NCBI RefSeq assembly: GCF_004114975.1 | Contig: NZ_CP030051.1 | Coordinates: 6,138,001-6,202,000, forward strand | Length of the DNA: 64,000 nucleotides | Reading direction: 5' to 3' | From: Bradyrhizobium guangdongense | GTDB lineage: Bacteria > Pseudomonadota > Alphaproteobacteria > Rhizobiales > Xanthobacteraceae | Part shown: positions 16,556-24,962 of the stretch, piece by piece | Layout: each line of letters opens with the position of its first letter | How positions within the stretch are numbered: the stretch's first letter is position 1 | Notes under the pieces: model-generated | What the model was told of the DNA's origin: nothing | Seen by the model: only the letters and a program-made list of their open reading frames with translations | Database searches by the model: none | Program-made: the position numbers and the translations under genes

Positions 16556-18277
16556 CTAAAACAGTTCTATGCCGTCATCGGCCGGCTCGATCACCTCGAC
16601 GCGGCGTGCGGCAGCGGTGGACGCAAGCCCGAGGGACTGCAGATAATCCCGGTGGACGTCGCGCTCGCGCTCCATCGTATAGCGCGCGAAGAGATCGTCG
16701 AGCAGCGCCTCGTCCTGCGGCCGCGGTCGATGCGTGCCTGCGCTTGCGGCCTCGAGCCGCGCAGCGACGGCCGGCAACGTGGCGGAGCTCTCACCGAGCG
16801 AGCTCATCAGGCCTTGCGCCGAATTCAACAGGCCTTCGAATTCGGCGCCTTCGTCGACGAGCCGGCTCATCAGCTTGCCGAGCCGTACATTGCCGGTCTC
16901 GACCTCGCGCAGCGCCTGGAGGATCTGCGGCTCGAGGTTGGCGAGCTGAGTGGGATCGCCCTGGACACGGAGCTCCTTTAATTCCTTGGCGGAGCGCTCG
17001 ATGCCATCAAGGACGGGCCGCAACCGTCCGGCGCCGACCGAGACCTGGTCGGCGGTCGCCTTGAGCTCGTTGGCAATGACGACGAAAGCGCTGCCGCGGC
17101 TGCCGAGATGGCTCGCCTTGAGGCCCGCGTTCATTCCTATCAGCGTGATATCGACCGTGGCTTCGGCCAGGCCCGCAATAGCTTGCCGGAATTTCGTCAG
17201 CGTATCCTCGACGACCGCCAGCGCCTCGTCGACGGACCGGCCGGCGCTCTCGCAGGTGGCGATCAGGGTCGAGGCGTGGGCCAGCGTCTGTTTGATGCGG
17301 GTCAGGAACGATGACGAGGAGCCGTTCTCGCCGCCAAACAGCGAGCGACCGTGACCGACGACTTTGCCTGCATCATTGAGGATATCCGACAACGCCCGGA
17401 TGATCTGGCCGATGTCGCCGCCGAACTCCCGCTGGGCGTCCCTGAGCTGGGCCGCCTGCAGCCGCACGATCGCATGCACGCCGTCTTCGCATGGGAGCGG
17501 CGCCGGAACGAGGCTCGGCTCCGAGCCGGACGAAAGGCGCAGGCCGTGGCAGACATGTTCCAGGCGTTGCCGCGTGCTGTCGCCGGCCTGCAAGGAAATG
17601 ATCGCGCCGCCAACCGCCTCGGCAATCTTCCGCGTGCTGCCGCTGGCGAGGTCGGCGAGATGACTGCTCTTGCTGCGCTGGTCGCGCAGGCCGGAATAGG
17701 CGGCGCCGAGTTCGGAACTCTCCGCGGCCAGCTGATCGCCGTAGCGGCTCTCGAACTCCTTCTGCCGGCCGGATGCAGTGGCCACCGCCTCCGACAAACG
17801 CTGCTGATCCCGCGCACAAACCTCGATCGAGCCTTGCACGGCCTTGCCGAGATCGTAGGCCTCCTGGGTGAAGGCGAGAAAGCCCTCACGATCGCCGTCG
17901 AGCGAGGCCGCCTCGATCCGCGCGCTGCGCGCGATGATGGTGATCATCTGGATGTGCTTGAACAGCGGCTTCAGCAGCGCAGACGCCTCCGTCGTGTTTT
18001 TGCCAATCACCGCGAGCAGCGCACTCTCGGCCGGCAGCGCGCGCGCCAGCTCGCCGAGCCGCGCCGCGATCTCCTGCAGCGCAGTTGCGGCTCCCTCGAT
18101 CTCGGCGCCGGAGAGTTCGCCGGACAGAGACGCAAGGCCCTGATTCAGCTCCTTGAAGATGATGTGTCCGCGACCGAGCTCGTTGCCGACGCGCGCAAAC
18201 ACGTCCTCGATGCGCGACGAGACGTCCTCGACCGCGGCGATCGCATCAGTCAACATGCTGGTGGGAGTGGCAGCCAT
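16556..18277 (-). CDS. soluble chemosensory-operon protein with two degenerate receptor tips
   Basis: Cytoplasmic, largely helical protein of 573 residues at the 3' end of the chemosensory operon, 5 nt after cheB. No membrane helix or signal peptide is visible. Two segments resemble the hairpin tip of methyl-accepting proteins: about 105-150 (MITIIARSARIEAASL, then GFLAFTQEAYDLGKAV) and about 365-415 (ITLIGMNAGLKASHLGSRGS, then AFVVIANELKATADQ). The normal tip, as in the MCP genes of this operon, reads [20 protein letters not shown]. Other readable motifs are SLQAGDSTRQRLEHV near 230-242 and a conserved-looking C-terminal LFARYTMERERDVHR near 530-543. It may act as an adaptor or decoy for CheA/CheW; this is inferred. 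Annotation as a methyl-accepting protein would be misleading without the canonical tip. Confidence 0.7.
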   Translation of the reverse strand: MAATPTSMLTDAIAAVEDVSSRIEDVFARVGNELGRGHIIFKELNQGLASLSGELSGAEIEGAATALQEIAARLGELARALPAESALLAVIGKNTTEASALLKPLFKHIQMITIIARSARIEAASLDGDREGFLAFTQEAYDLGKAVQGSIEVCARDQQRLSEAVATASGRQKEFESRYGDQLAAESSELGAAYSGLRDQRSKSSHLADLASGSTRKIAEAVGGAIISLQAGDSTRQRLEHVCHGLRLSSGSEPSLVPAPLPCEDGVHAIVRLQAAQLRDAQREFGGDIGQIIRALSDILNDAGKVVGHGRSLFGGENGSSSSFLTRIKQTLAHASTLIATCESAGRSVDEALAVVEDTLTKFRQAIAGLAEATVDITLIGMNAGLKASHLGSRGSAFVVIANELKATADQVSVGAGRLRPVLDGIERSAKELKELRVQGDPTQLANLEPQILQALREVETGNVRLGKLMSRLVDEGAEFEGLLNSAQGLMSSLGESSATLPAVAARLEAASAGTHRPRPQDEALLDDLFARYTMERERDVHRDYLQSLGLASTAAARRVEVIEPADDGIELF

Positions 18278-18282
18278 CCGGA

Positions 18283-19371
18283 TCAGCCAGCCGCCACGTG
18301 CCCGGCTTGGTACCAGTGCATGATCTCGCGCGGAATCTGGTGCAGCGCGACCACCTTCTCGACGCCACCATGCGCGATGGCTTCCTTGGGCATGCCGAAC
18401 ACCACGCAGCTTTCCTCGTCCTGCGCCCGGGTCGAGGCGCCGAGCTTGCGCATCTCCAGCATGCCGCGCGCGCCATCGTCGCCCATGCCCGTCATGATGA
18501 CCCCGAGCGCGTTGGCGCCGGCATGCTGGGCCGCGGAGCGGAACAGCACGTCGACCGAGGGACGATGCCGCGACACCGGCGGGCCATCCTTGATCGCGAC
18601 CTGATAGCGCAGACCGATGCGCTGGAGCAGCATGTGCCGGGCGCCCGGCGCGATGTACGCGCAGCCCGGCAACACTGGCTCACGATCCTCCGCCTCCTTC
18701 ACGCGGATCTGGCAAATGCTGTCGAGACGCTTGGCGAAAGCAGCCGTGAAGCCCGCCGGCATGTGCTGGACGATCAGAATGGGCGGACAGTTCGCCGGCA
18801 GCATTTCGAGAACGTCGTTGAGCGCTTCCGTGCCCCCGGTCGATGCCCCGATGCACACGATGCGCTCCGTCGTCGGCCGAACCTTGCCCTGCACCGGCGG
18901 CGGGATGATGGCGTCGGCCGTCAGCTTCTTCTCGATCACCCTCCGCTCGGCGCGCGGCCGCACGCGCGCGCGCGCGGCCGACTTCACGGATTCGCGCAGC
19001 CGTGTCGAGCATTCGAGCAGCGCCTGCCGCGTATCGATCTTCGGCTTCGGCACGATGTCGACGGCGCCCGCCTCGAACGCCTCGAACATCACGTTCGAGC
19101 CTTCCTCGGTGAGCGAGGAGCAGATGATCACCGGGATCGGATGCTGCGCCATGATCTTGCGCAGGAACGTCATGCCGTCCATGCGCGGCATCTCGAGGTC
19201 GAGGATCATGACATCGGGGATTTCGTCCTGCAGACGCTTCGCCGCGACGAACGGATCGGACGCCGTCCCCATCACCTCGATCTCGGGATCCTCATTGAGT
19301 ATCGTCTGAAGGATTTGGCGGACCGACGCCGAATCATCCACGATCAGCACGCGAACCTTTTCCTTGGGCAT
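18283..19371 (-). CDS. cheB: chemotaxis response regulator protein-glutamate methylesterase
   Basis: CheB of 362 residues. The receiver domain begins [17 protein letters not shown] with phospho-acceptor Asp58 ([12 protein letters not shown]). After a basic linker the methylesterase domain has [12 protein letters not shown] with the catalytic Ser, [11 protein letters not shown] with the catalytic His and [12 protein letters not shown] with the catalytic Asp. ATG 19371 was chosen because the receiver starts there; a longer frame adds 63 unlikely residues. It demethylates and deamidates receptors opposite CheR, the gene just upstream (17 nt). Confidence 0.95.
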   Translation of the reverse strand: MPKEKVRVLIVDDSASVRQILQTILNEDPEIEVMGTASDPFVAAKRLQDEIPDVMILDLEMPRMDGMTFLRKIMAQHPIPVIICSSLTEEGSNVMFEAFEAGAVDIVPKPKIDTRQALLECSTRLRESVKSAARARVRPRAERRVIEKKLTADAIIPPPVQGKVRPTTERIVCIGASTGGTEALNDVLEMLPANCPPILIVQHMPAGFTAAFAKRLDSICQIRVKEAEDREPVLPGCAYIAPGARHMLLQRIGLRYQVAIKDGPPVSRHRPSVDVLFRSAAQHAGANALGVIMTGMGDDGARGMLEMRKLGASTRAQDEESCVVFGMPKEAIAHGGVEKVVALHQIPREIMHWYQAGHVAAG

Positions 19372-19388
19372 CTCGAGCGCGCCCCCAA

Positions 19389-20222
19389 TCAGACCTGGAA
19401 GATGGTTGGCTGAACTTGCTTCAGACCCGGAACGGCGCTGTGAATCATGGATTCCGAGTGCCCGACCAGCAGGTATCCTCCCGGCCGCAGATGATTGCAG
19501 AGTTGCTCCACCACCTTTCGCTGCGTCGGCTTGTCGAAATAGATCAGCACGTTGCGGCAAAAGATCATGTCGACGTCCCGGTCGACCGGATAAGACGAAT
19601 CCATGAGGTTCATCCGCATGAAATGCGTCATGCGCCGCAATTCCGGCACCACCCGCACCTCGCCGCGCGATTTGTCACGCGACGACAGGAAGTACCTCTT
19701 GACGAATTGCTCCGGCACCGGGGCGAGCACGTCGCGGGTGTAGATCGCCGTCTTGGCGAGGCGCAGCACCGCGGTCGAGATGTCGGTGCCGAGGATGCGG
19801 AACTCAAACCGCGACCCGCTCCGCGTCATGTCGTCCAGCACCATGGCCGCGGTATAGGCTTCCATACCGGTCGAGCTTGCCGAGCTCCAGACCTTCAGAT
19901 TCGCGCTCCTGCGCTTGTGCGACTTGAGCAGCTCCGGGACGGCAACCTCCCGCATGAATTCGAAATGCTGTGGCTCGCGGAAGAAATCGGTCTTGTTGGT
20001 GGTCACCACATCGATGAGATGGGTGAGTTCGTGATCGAAATGATCTGCCTCGAACAGATTCTCGACATATTCGTTGAGGTCCGAGAAATTGAGCGCACGC
20101 ACGCGCTTGTGCAGGCGTCCCTCCAGCATCAATCGCTTGCCTTGCGGCAGCTTGATTCCGACCTGACCTTCAATCAATTCGGCGATGGTGCGGAAATGAC
20201 GGTCCGACAGATGCACGGCCAT
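19389..20222 (-). CDS. cheR: chemotaxis protein methyltransferase
   Basis: SAM-dependent receptor glutamate methyltransferase of 277 residues. The N-terminal helical domain (about 1-75) precedes the SAM-binding fold. Readable motifs are [57 protein letters not shown] and [21 protein letters not shown] 156-nt gap containing a strong hairpin separates it from the upstream mcp, so cheR-cheB and the last gene may also have their own promoter. Confidence 0.95.
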   Translation of the reverse strand: MAVHLSDRHFRTIAELIEGQVGIKLPQGKRLMLEGRLHKRVRALNFSDLNEYVENLFEADHFDHELTHLIDVVTTNKTDFFREPQHFEFMREVAVPELLKSHKRRSANLKVWSSASSTGMEAYTAAMVLDDMTRSGSRFEFRILGTDISTAVLRLAKTAIYTRDVLAPVPEQFVKRYFLSSRDKSRGEVRVVPELRRMTHFMRMNLMDSSYPVDRDVDMIFCRNVLIYFDKPTQRKVVEQLCNHLRPGGYLLVGHSESMIHSAVPGLKQVQPTIFQV

Positions 20223-20337
20223 ATATCCTGAACGGCAGGCATCATAGCTGCCTGCCTCGGGCCGGAACGACCGCTTGCACTGAATATCGGGTCATACCGA
20301 CCATATTGCTTCCTACACGTCTACTGTAGCCGAAGAC

Positions 20338-20370
20338 GGATCGGCTTGGCCGAACCGGCCAGGCCGATCC
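20338..20370 (-). terminator. strong hairpin between mcp and cheR
   Basis: A 14-bp stem (GGATCGGCTTGGCC / GGCCAGGCCGATCC, one G-T wobble) with a 5-nt loop begins 8 nt downstream of the mcp stop on the minus strand. It lacks a T-tract. It may attenuate transcription into cheRB or protect the upstream mRNA. Confidence 0.6.
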
Positions 20371-20378
20371 GTAAACTC

Positions 20379-22184
20379 CTAGCGCTGGAAGTCGGCGTCC
20401 CGATCATCCTCGTGATCGTTCAACTCGAAGGCAAAGCCACCGCCGCCGGCCGCCTTCATCGCCCGTGCCGGCTTGGACTGCGCCTTCTTGGCCGGACGTT
20501 CCGCCGCCGCCATGTGCGCCGCCTTGGCGCGCAACTGGCTCACCGCCCGGTCGATCGGCGCCGCCGCCTGATCCTTTCCGCCCTGCTCGATGCGGAAATA
20601 GGCGATCGTCGCCTGGAGCTGCTCGGCCTGCGAGGCCAGCTCTTCCGAAGTCGAGGACACCTGCTCGGAGGCGCTGGCGTTCTGCTGGCCGACCTTGTCG
20701 AGCTGCTGGATTGCCTGGTTGATCTGGGCCGAGCCGACGTCCTGCTCACGGCAGGCCGCTGTGATCTCCTCGACCAGCTCTGCGGTCTTCTTGATATCGG
20801 GGACGAGCTTGGCCAGCATGGCGCCGGCTTCCTGCGCGACCTTAACGGTTTCGCCTGAAAGCGTGCCGATCTCGGCAGCGGCAGCTTGGCTGCGCTCGGC
20901 CAGCTTGCGGACCTCGGACGCCACCACGGCAAAGCCCTTGCCATGCTCGCCGGCACGCGCGGCTTCGACCGCCGCGTTGAGCGCGAGCAGGTCGGTCTGC
21001 CGCGCGATCTCCTGCACGATGGTGATCTTCTCGGCGATGGTCTGCATCGCATTGACGGCACGCCCCACCGCCGCACCGCTTGCTTCCGCATCCTTGGCGG
21101 ACTGCGCCGCGATCTTCTCGGTCTGGTTGGCGTTGTCGGCGTTCTGCTTCACATTGGAAGCCATCTCCTCCATCGAGGAAGAGGCTTCCTCTGCGGACGA
21201 GGCCTGCTCGGTCGCACCCTGCGAGAGCTGCTCGGCACTGGCCGAGAGCTCCTGGCTGCCTGCCGAGACGTTCTGCGCCGCGGTGAGAGCTTCCGACACG
21301 ATCTGCCGGAGCTTCTCGACCATGCGCTCGAGCGCGAGACCGAGCGTGTCCTTGTCGGATAGCGGCTTGGCCTCGATGGTGAGATTGCCCTGCGCGATCG
21401 CATTGGCAACCGCGGCCGTCTTGTTCAAGTTGACCGTCATCGCGTTCAGCGACTTCAAGAGATCGCCGATCTCGTCGTTGCTGGACGCTTCGATCTTGTG
21501 ACTGAGATCGCCAATGGCGACCGCATCCGCCAGGCCGACGGCCTGAGTCAGAGAGCGGCTGATGTTGAGTGCAATCCAGATCGCGGCGACGACGGCAATG
21601 ACAAGCGACGCAGCAACGAGAGCGAGCAAGGTGGTGATCGCCTGGCTGCCTTCGACCTTGGCCGCTTCGCTCTCCTCGGCCATCTGCTTCTTCACATAAT
21701 TGATGTAGTCGTTTGCAGCGTTCAGCGCGGGCGTCGTGGCCCCAAGACCCTCTTTCATTGAGTGCTCGGCTGCCTTCGCTTTGTCCTGCTTGGCCATCCT
21801 GAGCGTTTCGTCCTGCACCGTATTTGAATGAGCGTAGGCCGACGCGAACGCATCGATCATCTTCTTGCCGGCTTCACTTGCACCGACATAGGCTTCGTCC
21901 TTGACCTTTTGGGCGCGTTCACGAAGCTGCCCGATCTGGCTAATGAAGTTGTTTTGCTCAGCCTCGGTCGCCGCCAGAATCGTATTCTTCTCGGCCCGCA
22001 CCTGGAGCAGTACGCTCTCCTGAAGTTCCGCGACTTTCGCGAGGCGGGCCGCCCGGGCGGACAAGTGTCCAGTGGTGCTCACCGTGTCGTTGAGCTTCAG
22101 ATAGGCAACGCCGCCGGCGACCATGGAGAGCAGTATGACGATGCCGAAGGCACTCGCGAGCTTGGCTTTGACAGTAAATCTCAT
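20379..22184 (-). CDS. methyl-accepting chemotaxis protein (4-helix-bundle sensor)
   Basis: Transmembrane chemoreceptor of 601 residues. TM1 is at about 10-30 ([19 protein letters not shown]); a helical periplasmic domain of about 155 residues (4HB_MCP style, [20 protein letters not shown]) follows; TM2 is at about 187-208. Next come a HAMP region (about 210-265), a second HAMP-like stretch and the signalling domain with tip [20 protein letters not shown]. The C-terminus ends in an acidic tail DDRDADFQR after a Gly-rich linker. From about residue 290 on it is nearly identical to the second MCP at 22763-24460, so the two share cytoplasmic partners and differ in the sensor. Confidence 0.95.
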   Translation of the reverse strand: MRFTVKAKLASAFGIVILLSMVAGGVAYLKLNDTVSTTGHLSARAARLAKVAELQESVLLQVRAEKNTILAATEAEQNNFISQIGQLRERAQKVKDEAYVGASEAGKKMIDAFASAYAHSNTVQDETLRMAKQDKAKAAEHSMKEGLGATTPALNAANDYINYVKKQMAEESEAAKVEGSQAITTLLALVAASLVIAVVAAIWIALNISRSLTQAVGLADAVAIGDLSHKIEASSNDEIGDLLKSLNAMTVNLNKTAAVANAIAQGNLTIEAKPLSDKDTLGLALERMVEKLRQIVSEALTAAQNVSAGSQELSASAEQLSQGATEQASSAEEASSSMEEMASNVKQNADNANQTEKIAAQSAKDAEASGAAVGRAVNAMQTIAEKITIVQEIARQTDLLALNAAVEAARAGEHGKGFAVVASEVRKLAERSQAAAAEIGTLSGETVKVAQEAGAMLAKLVPDIKKTAELVEEITAACREQDVGSAQINQAIQQLDKVGQQNASASEQVSSTSEELASQAEQLQATIAYFRIEQGGKDQAAAPIDRAVSQLRAKAAHMAAAERPAKKAQSKPARAMKAAGGGGFAFELNDHEDDRDADFQR

Positions 22185-22245
22185 CGTAATCTCGTTGTTT
22201 CGAATTGGGTTTGCTTAAGCCTGACCACGCGTTACTCTAGTGAAC

Positions 22246-22728
22246 TCAGGCGGCGCGCGATGCATCGGCGCCGCGACCTTCCGGTATCTCGTCGTGGGCC
22301 ATCAGCTTGGCCAGATCGAAGATAACGACGAACTTCTCGCCCTTCCGACCGATTCCGGCGGCATAATCGGACTGCCATTGACCGCCCACATCGGGCACAG
22401 GTTCAATCGCCTGCTCATCGATATCGGTCACTTCGAACACGCAATCGGCGACGAAACCGACGCCGACCAGACGGTCCTTCATCGGTACATCGAGAATGAT
22501 GATGCGGGTCGCCTCTGTCGCCGCCACGCTTGGCAACCCGAGCTTGGTCCTGAGGTCGACGATCGGATAACCCGAGCCCCGCACGTCGATCATCCCGAGC
22601 AGGAAGCCCGGCGCGTGCGGAAGCCGCGAGATCGGCCGCATGTCGAGGATCTCGCGGACATTGCGAATACTGATGCCGAAGATCTCGCCGGCGAGCCCGA
22701 GCGTCAGATATTGAGAGGTTGCGGCCAT
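22246..22728 (-). CDS. cheW: CheW adaptor protein (between the two receptors)
   Basis: CheW of 160 residues. ATG 22728 (MAATSQYLTLGLAGEIFGIS) matches family starts; upstream in-frame sequence belongs to the spacer after the second mcp. It shows the usual beta-rich fold with IRNVREILDM, PGFLLGMIDVRGSGYPIVDL, the conserved NVRG-like loop (DVRG here), RLVGVGFVADCVFEVTDI, and the final KFVVIFDLAKLM. It couples receptors to CheA. A second, different CheW is encoded next to cheA, so this operon has two adaptors, perhaps one per receptor. Confidence 0.93.
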   Translation of the reverse strand: MAATSQYLTLGLAGEIFGISIRNVREILDMRPISRLPHAPGFLLGMIDVRGSGYPIVDLRTKLGLPSVAATEATRIIILDVPMKDRLVGVGFVADCVFEVTDIDEQAIEPVPDVGGQWQSDYAAGIGRKGEKFVVIFDLAKLMAHDEIPEGRGADASRAA

Positions 22729-22762
22729 TGCTAAGTCCGGAGTCAGATGGGTTAAACGGTGC

Positions 22763-24460
22763 TCAGCGTTGGAACTCGGCGTCGCGGTCATCTTCGCTGT
22801 CGTCCATGTCGAAGGCAAAGCCGCCGCCGCCGGCAGCCTTCAGCGCCCGCGCGGGCTTGCGCGCGGCCGCGGGCTTTTTCGCACCACGGTCCGCCGCCTG
22901 CATCTGTCCCGCCTTGTTGCGGAGCTGGGTGACTGCACGGTCGATCGGCGCGGACGCAGCGCTCTCGCCACGGCCGGCTTGCTCGATCCGGAAGAACGAG
23001 ATCGTCGATTGGAGTTGCTCGGCCTGAGAGGCGAGTTCCTCCGAGGTCGAGGACACCTGCTCGGACGCGCTGGCGTTCTGCTGGCCGACCTTGTCGAGCT
23101 GCTGGATCGCCTGGTTGATCTGGGCCGAACCGACGTCCTGCTCGCGGCACGCCGCCGTGATCTCCTGGACGAGTTCGGCCGTCTTCTTGATGTCGGGCAC
23201 CAGCTTCGACAGCATGCTGCCGGCGTCCTGTGCGACCTTCACGGTCTCGCTCGACAGCGTCCCAATGTCGGCGGCCGCGGCCTGGCTGCGCTCGGCCAGC
23301 TTGCGCACTTCGGAGGCGACCACCGCGAAGCCTTTGCCGTGCTCGCCCGCGCGGGCGGCCTCGACTGCGGCATTCAGGGCGAGCAGATCGGTCTGGCGCG
23401 CGATCTCCTGCACGATGGTGATTTTCTCGGCGATGGTCTGCATCGCCTGGACGGCTCGGCCGACGGCGACACCGCTGGCCTCCGCATCCTTGGCCGACTG
23501 CGCCGCAATCTTCTCGGTCTGGTTGGCGTTGTCGGCGTTCTGCTTCACGTTGGAGGCCATTTCCTCCATCGACGAGGACGCCTCCTCCGCGGACGAGGCC
23601 TGTTCGGTGGCGCCCTGCGACAGCTGCTCGGCGCTTGCGGAGAGTTCCTGGCTGCCGGCCGAGACGTTCTGAGCGGCCGTCAGCGCCTCGGCGACGATCT
23701 GCCGGAGCTTGCCGACCATGCCGTTCAGCGACTTGACGAGATCACCGACCTCATCGTTGCTGGTAATATTGATCGTCTGGCTGAGGTCGCCGCCCGCGAC
23801 TGCACCAGCGAGACCGACGGCGCGTCCGAGCGCCCGGCTGATCGAGATCGAGATCCAGAGCGCCGCGGCGATCGCAGCCGCAAGCGAGATGCCGATCAGG
23901 GTCATCAACAGAAGCTGCGCCTGGTGACCTTCTTCCTTCGACTGAACGGCCTGATCGGCCATCTGCTTCTTGGTGTTTTGTACATAGGCGCCCATCGCTT
24001 CGAGCGCGTCCGCGACGACCTTGCGGCCCTCGTTCATCGAGCGCTCGGTCGCTTTCGCCTTGTCGGTCCTGGCCAGGTGGATCGTCTCCTCCTGGTAGGC
24101 ATTCATCTTGCCGTATACCGTCGAGAAGCCGTCGAGCAGCTTCTTGCCCGCTTCGCTGGCGAGGGCATAGACTTCATCCCGGGTCTTCAGTGCGTCTTCG
24201 CGGCGCTTGGCGGCGTCGGCGGCGAATTGTTGGGCCTCGGCGTCGTTGCCCAGAATGGCGTTCTTCTCCGCCCGGAGCTGAAGCAGGATCGTCTTCTCGA
24301 TTTCCGTGGCCTTTTCCATGCGCTTGGCGCGCAGGACCATGCTGTCGGCAGTCGCCATCATTTCGCCGAGCTTCATATAAGCGACGCCGCCGGCAACCAT
24401 GGACAGCACGATGACCAGACCGAACGCGCTGGCCAGCTTTGCCTTGACCGTAAATCTCAT
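22763..24460 (-). CDS. methyl-accepting chemotaxis protein (second, paralogous receptor)
   Basis: Chemoreceptor of 565 residues. TM1 at about 10-30 ([19 protein letters not shown]) is followed by a helical periplasmic domain of about 155 residues, TM2 at about 187-208 ([20 protein letters not shown]), one HAMP domain and the signalling domain. The tip [20 protein letters not shown] and flanking 240 residues are almost the same as in the receptor at 20379-22184; the periplasmic part is clearly related but divergent. It lacks the extra 36 residues (second HAMP-like part) of that paralogue. The acidic tail DDRDAEFQR is shared. Ligand unknown. Confidence 0.95.
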   Translation of the reverse strand: MRFTVKAKLASAFGLVIVLSMVAGGVAYMKLGEMMATADSMVLRAKRMEKATEIEKTILLQLRAEKNAILGNDAEAQQFAADAAKRREDALKTRDEVYALASEAGKKLLDGFSTVYGKMNAYQEETIHLARTDKAKATERSMNEGRKVVADALEAMGAYVQNTKKQMADQAVQSKEEGHQAQLLLMTLIGISLAAAIAAALWISISISRALGRAVGLAGAVAGGDLSQTINITSNDEVGDLVKSLNGMVGKLRQIVAEALTAAQNVSAGSQELSASAEQLSQGATEQASSAEEASSSMEEMASNVKQNADNANQTEKIAAQSAKDAEASGVAVGRAVQAMQTIAEKITIVQEIARQTDLLALNAAVEAARAGEHGKGFAVVASEVRKLAERSQAAAADIGTLSSETVKVAQDAGSMLSKLVPDIKKTAELVQEITAACREQDVGSAQINQAIQQLDKVGQQNASASEQVSSTSEELASQAEQLQSTISFFRIEQAGRGESAASAPIDRAVTQLRNKAGQMQAADRGAKKPAAARKPARALKAAGGGGFAFDMDDSEDDRDAEFQR

Positions 24461-24500
24461 CTTCAGCCCCTGCCCCTAAGCCCCTCGCGGAGCCCTAATC

Positions 24501-24962
24501 TCAATTCAGGATGCGTTCCATGTTGGGAACGATGACGAATTCTTCACGCCACTTCGCGATGAAACGGATGAACTCCGGTTTCCAGTGCATGCCGACGCGC
24601 GGCGTCTGCTGCACGTCGGTCTGCGAAATTTCCGTGACTTCGTAGACCCTGTCGGCGGTGACGCCGACCAGGACGGGTTCGTTGTCGAGCTCGATCTCAA
24701 TGACGACGATCCGCGTCTCGGCGGAATCTTCGAGCTGCGGCATGCCGAAGCGGATCCGCAGGTCAGCCAGCGGAATGACGTTACCGCGTACGTTGATCAC
24801 GCTGGGAACGAAGGACCGGGCGCCCGCGACCCTGGTCACCGGCACAGGATCGATGATCTCGCGGACCAGGCCGGCGTCGAGCGCGAATTTCTCCTCGCCA
24901 AGGCCGATCATCACGACTTGCATCGCACCGGACTGGTGTTCCGTCGCCAAACCATCGGTCAT
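24501..24962 (-). CDS. cheW: CheW adaptor protein (cheA-linked)
   Basis: CheW-like adaptor of 153 residues. Its ATG overlaps the cheA stop codon by one base (TAATG), indicating translational coupling. Motifs are VVMIGLGEEKFALDAGLVRE, IIDPVPVTRVAGA, FVPSVINVRGNVIPLADLRI with the NVRG loop, VLVGVTADRVYEVTEI and EFVIVPNMERIL. It couples CheA to the receptors. It differs clearly from the other CheW of the operon. Confidence 0.94.
   Translation of the reverse strand: MTDGLATEHQSGAMQVVMIGLGEEKFALDAGLVREIIDPVPVTRVAGARSFVPSVINVRGNVIPLADLRIRFGMPQLEDSAETRIVVIEIELDNEPVLVGVTADRVYEVTEISQTDVQQTPRVGMHWKPEFIRFIAKWREEFVIVPNMERILN

Noticed and set aside
22769..24535. A 588-residue plus-strand open frame opposite an mcp and part of cheW
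   Set aside because: The antisense of the receptor coiled coil gives a Leu/Gly/Arg-rich string; both receptors show similar antisense frames because they are paralogous.
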